DNA of 9,666 bases. Source: Bacteroidetes bacterium UBA6183 (lineage in GTDB: Bacteria > Bacteroidota > Bacteroidia > UKL13-3). Shown piece by piece: positions 5,458-9,666 of the stretch (position 1 is its first letter; the number at the start of each line of letters is the position of its first letter). Below the pieces are notes generated by a model. The model had not been told where the DNA came from. It made no database searches and worked only from the letters and a program-made list of their open reading frames with translations. The DNA lies in NCBI GenBank assembly GCA_002422865.1, contig DITN01000055.1:1-9666 (forward strand). The letters are read 5' to 3'. The translations under genes were made by a program, and so were the position numbers.

Positions 5458-7944
5458 ATGCGCAAACTTCTAATTATTTTTTTCATATCATTCCTAAACA
5501 TTGCAGCCTTTGCTCAGCAAAAAGAGTTCGCTGTGGTATACGGAATGGTTAAAGATAGTGCTGGAAGAAGCTTTGCCGATGCCAATGTATATGTGGTGGG
5601 AACAAACATTTTTACCTCGAGTCGTGAAGATGGTTCGTATCAGATAAAAATTCCGGCAAATAAGGAATATGAGATAGCGTTTACATTCGTTGGTAGCCCT
5701 TCATTTAAAACAACTGTTGGTCCGCTAAAAATTAACGAACGTTTTTTGCTTGATGTAACCATGAGGCATGCATTAAGTTTAAAAACATTTACCTATACCG
5801 AAGAACAAAACCGTGATAAGGCTAGCACCATAACTATTGATATTAAAGAGATAAAAAGATTGCCAAACGTTTCGGGTAGTTTTGAACAAATACTTAAAAC
5901 ACTCCCCGGTGTAACTTCTAACAACGAGTTAAGTTCTCAATACAATGTTCGTGGGGGTAATTACGATGAGAATTTAATTTATGTAAATGACATCGAAATT
6001 TATCGTCCATTTTTACCTCGTAGCGGTCAACAAGAAGGCTTAAGTTTTATTCATACCGAGTTAGTTCAAAATATTCGCTTCTCTGCAGGTGGTTTCGAGG
6101 CGCGTTATGGCGATAAATTGTCGTCTGTTTTAGATATTAAATACAAAACCCCCAAGAAATTTGCCTCATCGGCCAATATTAGTTTAATGGGTGCGCAAGC
6201 ACATGCAGAAGGTGCTACAAAAAATCTGAGATTTACCTATTTATTGAGCGCCCGTTATTGGACCAATCAATATGTACTTTCAACCCTGGATGTGCAGGCA
6301 GATTATAAACCAAGTTTTAGTGATGTTCAATCGTTAATAACTTGGCATCCTACATCAAGCCTAACCATAAGTGCATTAGGTAGTTATGCGCGCAACAAAT
6401 ATTTGGTTATACCGCAAACACGTGAAACCACTTTTGGCACAGTTAAGGAAGCCTTGCAGTTAAAAATGTTTTTTGATGGTCAAGATTTAATGGAGTATCA
6501 AACCGCTACGGGTGCATTATCTTTTAATTATGTGCCCAGCAGAAATACCCAATTAAAACTCATCAGCAGTGTGTTTAACTCAAACGAAAACGAACTTTTT
6601 ACAGTAGAAGGCGCTTATCGATTAGAGGAAGTGGAAACTGATTTTGGCAACGATAACTTCGGTAAATCTAGGGCCACAAAAGGCATAGGATATTTTTTAA
6701 ATAATGCCCGAAATCGTATCAACGCCACTGTGTATAATATTGGCCACAGGGGGTATCATACCATAAACAACCATAGCTTACAATGGGGGGTGCAAGCACA
6801 AGGCGAGCGTATAACAGATAAAATTAACGAGTGGGATTACAAAGATTCCTTAGGATTTGCTCAACCATCACAAGTAAACGGCATGCCGGTTGTGTTAAAT
6901 TATTTAAATACCACCATCAACCTAAACAGTTACAGATTAAGTGGCTATTTACAAAACACGCAAACCTTAAATAAGGATTACAATTTATACATAACCTATG
7001 GTGTGCGCACCAACTGGTGGAGCTTTAATAACGAAAATGTTTTTAGTCCGCGTGTGCAAATTAGTATGGAGCCCAACCGTAAGCATAATAGAGCTGTGGC
7101 AAATGGCTCTCGTAAAGGTAAAGTTAAACGCGATATCAATTTGAAGGCGGCCTTTGGTTATTATTATCAACCACCTTTTTACCGTGAGTTACGTGGATTT
7201 GATGGTGTGCTGAATTCGAATATAAAAGCTCAAAAAGCCATACATTACGTGTTGGGTGGTGATATGAATTTTAAACTGTGGGATCGCAAGTTTCGCTTTT
7301 TTGCAGAAGCCTACTATAAAAAATTAGAGAACTTAATTCCATACGAAATTGACAATGTACGCATACGCTATTATGCTGATAATATTGCTGAGGGGTATGC
7401 CGGAGGTATTGATATGCGTTTTAATGGCGAGTTTGTAAAGGGTGCTGAAAGTTGGATGAGTTTAAGCATTATGAAAACTCAAGAGCGAATTCCCGGTGCT
7501 ATTTTGTTTGATGATGCAGGCAACCGTGTAACCCCCGGGTATATTCCGCGCCCAACAGATCAACGTGCTACATTCAGTATGTTTTTTCAAGACTACCTGC
7601 GTAATAATAAAAATTATAAAGTTAATTTAACCATGGTTTTTGGTACGGGTTTGCCTTTTGGCCCACCAGATAGAAACCGTTACACCGATACACAGCGTAT
7701 GCCTTCTTACCGCAGGGTTGATATTGGTTTTTTACGCGTATTGATTGATGAAAATGAAACCAATAAAAAAGGTTGGAAAAAACACGTTAAATCAGCTTGG
7801 GTTGGTCTTGATGTGTTTAACCTTTTGGCCATTAACAATACCATTTCGCACATTTGGATCGAAGATATTGAAGGACGTGTGTGGGCTGTTCCTAATTACC
7901 TAACAAACAGAAGGGTAAATATTAGGTTACAACTATATTTCTAA
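5458..7944 (+). CDS. TonB-dependent outer-membrane receptor with carboxypeptidase-regulatory-like domain
   Basis: This 828-residue outer-membrane receptor starts with a signal peptide (about 1-20, ending AAFAQQ), then a CarboxypepD_reg-like beta-sandwich (about 24-102: VYGMVKDSAGRSFADANVYV), then a TonB plug (about 132-230) with LPNVSGSFEQILKTLPGV, YNVRGGNYDENLIYVNDIEI and FSAGGFEARYGDKLSSVLDI, then a 22-strand-type barrel ending in aromatic Phe828 (NIRLQLYF), the usual signal for barrel insertion. Energised by TonB-ExbBD, such receptors import substrates through the outer membrane; the substrate cannot be read from the sequence. It is shorter than a typical SusC and has no SusD-like partner on either side, so it belongs to the non-SusC group. 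Two Lys/Arg-rich turns (about 540-558 and 768-778) stand out. It starts 25 bp after rpe, with no Shine-Dalgarno and no obvious promoter between them. Confidence 0.93.
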   Translation: MRKLLIIFFISFLNIAAFAQQKEFAVVYGMVKDSAGRSFADANVYVVGTNIFTSSREDGSYQIKIPANKEYEIAFTFVGSPSFKTTVGPLKINERFLLDVTMRHALSLKTFTYTEEQNRDKASTITIDIKEIKRLPNVSGSFEQILKTLPGVTSNNELSSQYNVRGGNYDENLIYVNDIEIYRPFLPRSGQQEGLSFIHTELVQNIRFSAGGFEARYGDKLSSVLDIKYKTPKKFASSANISLMGAQAHAEGATKNLRFTYLLSARYWTNQYVLSTLDVQADYKPSFSDVQSLITWHPTSSLTISALGSYARNKYLVIPQTRETTFGTVKEALQLKMFFDGQDLMEYQTATGALSFNYVPSRNTQLKLISSVFNSNENELFTVEGAYRLEEVETDFGNDNFGKSRATKGIGYFLNNARNRINATVYNIGHRGYHTINNHSLQWGVQAQGERITDKINEWDYKDSLGFAQPSQVNGMPVVLNYLNTTINLNSYRLSGYLQNTQTLNKDYNLYITYGVRTNWWSFNNENVFSPRVQISMEPNRKHNRAVANGSRKGKVKRDINLKAAFGYYYQPPFYRELRGFDGVLNSNIKAQKAIHYVLGGDMNFKLWDRKFRFFAEAYYKKLENLIPYEIDNVRIRYYADNIAEGYAGGIDMRFNGEFVKGAESWMSLSIMKTQERIPGAILFDDAGNRVTPGYIPRPTDQRATFSMFFQDYLRNNKNYKVNLTMVFGTGLPFGPPDRNRYTDTQRMPSYRRVDIGFLRVLIDENETNKKGWKKHVKSAWVGLDVFNLLAINNTISHIWIEDIEGRVWAVPNYLTNRRVNIRLQLYF

Positions 7945-7948
7945 GCAC

Positions 7949-7963
7949 AAAAAAGGGCAAGCC
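7949..7963 (-). terminator. 3' end and U tract of the SRP RNA
   Basis: On the minus strand the closing-helix arm GGCTTGCCC (7963-7955) is followed by six T residues (7954-7949). The long helix of the SRP RNA plus this U run should act as its intrinsic terminator. It lies only 4 bp from the stop codon of the convergent receptor gene. Confidence 0.6.
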
Positions 7964-8050
7964 AAAGTATCGCACCGCTACAACCGCTTACCCTTGCTAC
8001 ATTCCTGTCCTGGGGGATTCAGCAGGAGCTGGTCGTACCCGACTTACCCA
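7949..8050 (-). ncRNA. ffs: Signal recognition particle RNA, small bacterial (4.5S-like) type
   Basis: Read on the minus strand, this gives an RNA of about 95-100 nt. The 5' end GGGTAAGTC (8049-8041) pairs over 9 bp with the 3' end GGCTTGCCC (7963-7955). The apical part is SRP domain IV: loop strand CAGG (8012-8009), stem ACA (8008-8006), GGAA tetraloop (8005-8002), stem UGU (8001-7999), loop strand AGCA (7998-7995), flanked by CCC/GGG. E. coli 4.5S RNA has the same CAGG/AGCA symmetric loop and GGAA tetraloop that bind the Ffh M domain. No Alu domain is present, so it is the short form. In the cell it pairs with Ffh to target nascent membrane and secreted proteins to FtsY. A consensus promoter lies just upstream and a U run follows. 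The exact ends are uncertain by a few bases. Confidence 0.9.
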
Positions 8051-8054
8051 AGTG

Positions 8055-8085
8055 CAAAAGTAAGTTTTAAAACTATTTCAGCAAA
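8055..8085 (-). promoter_or_regulatory. Consensus Bacteroidota promoter driving the SRP RNA
   Basis: On the minus strand TTTG (8085-8082) is followed, after exactly 19 bp, by TACTTTTG (8062-8055), a perfect -33 TTTG / -7 TAnnTTTG pair. The predicted start 4-6 bp downstream coincides with the 5' GGGTAAG of the RNA. The spacer contains a perfect 12-bp palindrome, AGTTTTAAAACT (8063-8074). Confidence 0.8.
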
Positions 8086-8114
8086 CTTATTCTTTATAAA
8101 ACACTTAATTTATT

Positions 8115-8122
8115 TAGCTTTG
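8115..8122 (+). promoter_or_regulatory. Candidate -7 element for the DUF4349-like gene
   Basis: TAGCTTTG matches TAnnTTTG exactly and ends 19 bp before the ATG at 8142. No clear TTG lies at the -33 distance. It diverges from the SRP RNA promoter, so both starts sit in the same 90-bp region. Confidence 0.45.
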
Positions 8123-8141
8123 AGCACGTTAAAATATAAAT

Positions 8142-9182
8142 ATGAAGAAGCTTGCTAACCTATTGATTGTAATAACGCTTTTAATAGTTCTCCCTTTTGG
8201 AATTCAGGCACAAGACAGGCCATCAAACAAAACCATACAGGTTTATGTAACTAAGCTACAACTAAGCACTGATTTACTTGCTAACTTTATCGTTTCAAAA
8301 AATGGTGTTGTTTACCAAACGGATTTAAGCACCAACCGATATTATACTGAGTTTTTAATTGCTCATTCAGAATTACGCAGCCTCGATTCTTTATCTAATA
8401 AAATGGGTTATGTTACCCAAAACGTATTTAATACCGAAAATTTTCAGGAGAAGATAAATAATTTAGAAAAGAGAATAGACGGGCTGAAATATGAGAATAG
8501 TGTATACGCGCGTCAACTTAGAGATTCCTTAGTTACAGGTGTTAGAGGAGATGAGTTGAGACGTAAAATATCCAATAACTTACAAACCATTGCCTCTCTG
8601 GAAGTAAATATCAATCAATTGGAGCAAAGTGCAAGTGATCTAATGTGCAAAGTAAGTTTTACCATTAACGATGAAATGAGTACTCCCAATAACTCGCGCG
8701 TATCTTTTGTTAATATGCCGGGTATCGAATATGGATTTTTAAAGATAGAAAATCCTACAGCCGGGATTAGTTCAAGAGCTTACCAAGGTGCAACCATTAA
8801 GTATATGTTTACACGTGGTAAAAGTTACTTTAATTTGGGTGTATACCGTGCTATAAATAATAATACCGCTGATACCTCTTTAATAAACGAATTGTTTGTT
8901 ATGAACTTTGGACAAGATTTTTACCCGCGTAATTTTGGTAGAGGTAAACGTAGGTTTTTAAATCTTTATACGGGTTATCAAATTGGTGGTTTTATCAGCA
9001 ACCAAAACAACAATAAAAATAGTGTGTTTATACCTAATGCTAACTTAAGTTTTGGGGTTGAGTTAATTAAAACGAAACACATTTTGGTTGATAATAAAGT
9101 AAGTTACTTTTTACCATTAAACGAGTTAAACCGTAACATGCGTGGCATACTCTATCAAGCATCGTTTAACTTTGTATTTTAA
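8142..9182 (+). CDS. Secreted or outer-membrane protein with DUF4349-like coiled-coil region
   Basis: I do not recognise this 346-residue protein as a named gene. It starts with a clear signal peptide (about residues 1-24, ending GIQAQD). Residues about 30-175 follow the pattern of DUF4349: a beta-rich start (KTIQVYVTKLQL), a segment resembling the family's GGYV part (NGVVYQTDL), FLIAHSELRSLDSLSNKMGYV in place of the usual RVP...LGxV stretch, then a coiled coil (about 98-165, ENFQEKINNLEKRIDGLKYE) and a closing strand. That match is from memory of the pattern and is tentative. Residues about 185-346 alternate polar and hydrophobic residues with many aromatics and end in QASFNFVF, the type of ending seen in outer-membrane beta-barrels. 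A single Cys (169) is present and there is no lipobox. It may be monocistronic, with a candidate promoter 19 bp upstream. Function unknown. Confidence 0.85.
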   Translation: MKKLANLLIVITLLIVLPFGIQAQDRPSNKTIQVYVTKLQLSTDLLANFIVSKNGVVYQTDLSTNRYYTEFLIAHSELRSLDSLSNKMGYVTQNVFNTENFQEKINNLEKRIDGLKYENSVYARQLRDSLVTGVRGDELRRKISNNLQTIASLEVNINQLEQSASDLMCKVSFTINDEMSTPNNSRVSFVNMPGIEYGFLKIENPTAGISSRAYQGATIKYMFTRGKSYFNLGVYRAINNNTADTSLINELFVMNFGQDFYPRNFGRGKRRFLNLYTGYQIGGFISNQNNNKNSVFIPNANLSFGVELIKTKHILVDNKVSYFLPLNELNRNMRGILYQASFNFVF

Positions 9183-9223
9183 CTGGGCTTAAATTAGTTT
9201 TCAATAAATATTTCTTTAATAAC

Positions 9224-9666
9224 ATGCAACATTTAGTAAACGAATTAAACACACGATTAGAAAAAATATACGAAGGTGGTGGCAAAAAAGCTGCCGCTAA
9301 ACAAAAAGAAAAGGGTAAAATGTTGGCACGTGAACGTGTTGATTATTTATTTGATAAAGATGAACCACGCATTGAAATTGGTGCACTAGCCGGTTACGAA
9401 ATGTATGAAGAACATGGAGGTTGTCCTGGCGGTGGAGTGGTTGTAGAGATTGGATATGTAAGCGGCCGCCAATGTATTGTTGTTGCCAATGATGCTACCG
9501 TAAAAGCGGGAGCGTGGTTTCCCATAACCGGAAAGAAAAATTTACGCGCACAAGAAATATCAATAGAAAATAAATTACCTATTATTTATTTGGTTGATAG
9601 TGCTGGGGTTTATTTGCCAATGCAAGACGAAATTTTTCCGGATAAAGAACATTTCGGAAGAATTTT
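9224..9666 (+). CDS. Acyl-CoA carboxylase carboxyltransferase (beta) subunit, N-terminal part (3' end outside window)
   Basis: The frame is open from the ATG at 9224 to the window end (147 complete codons). It encodes the N-terminal crotonase-fold half of a biotin-dependent carboxyltransferase, which moves CO2 from carboxybiotin to an acyl-CoA in the cytoplasm. Family features are GKMLARERVDYLFD (residues 31-44), the glycine-rich CPGGGVVVEIGYVSGR (67-82), CIVVANDATVKAGAWFPIT (84-102) and IIYLVDSAGVYLPMQDEIFPDKEHFGRI (120-147). The LPMQ...FPDKEHFGR stretch is like the methylcrotonyl-CoA carboxylase type (DSGGANLPRQ...FPD..HFGRIF) and unlike the propionyl-CoA type (DSGGARIQEG), so 3-methylcrotonyl-CoA or a related acyl-CoA is the best substrate guess. 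The canonical DSGG reads DSAG here. It starts 41 bp after the upstream stop, with no Shine-Dalgarno or clear promoter. Confidence 0.92.
   Translation, partial: MQHLVNELNTRLEKIYEGGGKKAAAKQKEKGKMLARERVDYLFDKDEPRIEIGALAGYEMYEEHGGCPGGGVVVEIGYVSGRQCIVVANDATVKAGAWFPITGKKNLRAQEISIENKLPIIYLVDSAGVYLPMQDEIFPDKEHFGRI

Noticed and set aside
7945..8060. Possible tmRNA, riboswitch or tRNA remnant in the gap
   Set aside because: There is no CCA-type acceptor end or tRNA-like arms; the minus-strand fold with CAGG-GGAA-AGCA identifies SRP RNA.

Overview
The window is AT-rich chromosomal DNA from a member of the Bacteroidota. The evidence is a TonB-dependent receptor with an N-terminal carboxypeptidase-regulatory-like domain, a TPR hybrid histidine kinase of the kind common in that phylum, an ATP synthase epsilon subunit reduced to its N-terminal domain, a near absence of Shine-Dalgarno sequences, and several matches to the Bacteroidota -7 element TAnnTTTG. 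I cannot assign it to genus level. No IS element, prophage, CRISPR array, tRNA or rRNA was seen, and I see no sign of recent transfer.

Layout: the 3' part of atpD (1-555) is followed by a strong hairpin (588-621) and atpC (623-856), closed by an intrinsic terminator (871-904). A hybrid sensor kinase (924-3413) starts right after that terminator. It converges with, and overlaps by 4 bp, a DPM1-like glycosyltransferase on the minus strand (3410-4138). A 71-bp divergent intergenic region with an orderly set of short direct repeats separates the glycosyltransferase from a plus-strand run: gmhB-like phosphatase (4210-4698), rpe (4767-5432) and a TonB-dependent receptor (5458-7944). The gap 7945-8141 holds a signal recognition particle RNA gene on the minus strand with a consensus Bacteroidota promoter. 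Next come a secreted or outer-membrane protein with a DUF4349-like coiled-coil region (8142-9182) and the start of a carboxyltransferase-type acyl-CoA carboxylase beta subunit (9224 to the window end).

How the genes fit together: atpDC is the beta-epsilon part of F1, apparently separate from the other ATP synthase genes, at least on its downstream side. The glycosyltransferase, GmhB and Rpe plausibly meet in cell-envelope sugar metabolism: Rpe works in the pentose phosphate pathway that supplies sedoheptulose 7-phosphate, GmhB dephosphorylates a heptose bisphosphate, and the DPM1-like enzyme would make a polyprenyl-phosphate sugar donor. The receptor and the 8142-9182 protein are envelope proteins, and the SRP RNA serves co-translational membrane targeting. 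The protein genes are mostly housekeeping. I found no convincing new multi-gene system. The more interesting signals are non-coding: the SRP RNA, the hairpin touching the atpC start, and the repeat-structured divergent promoter. The protein most worth a second look is the one at 8142-9182.
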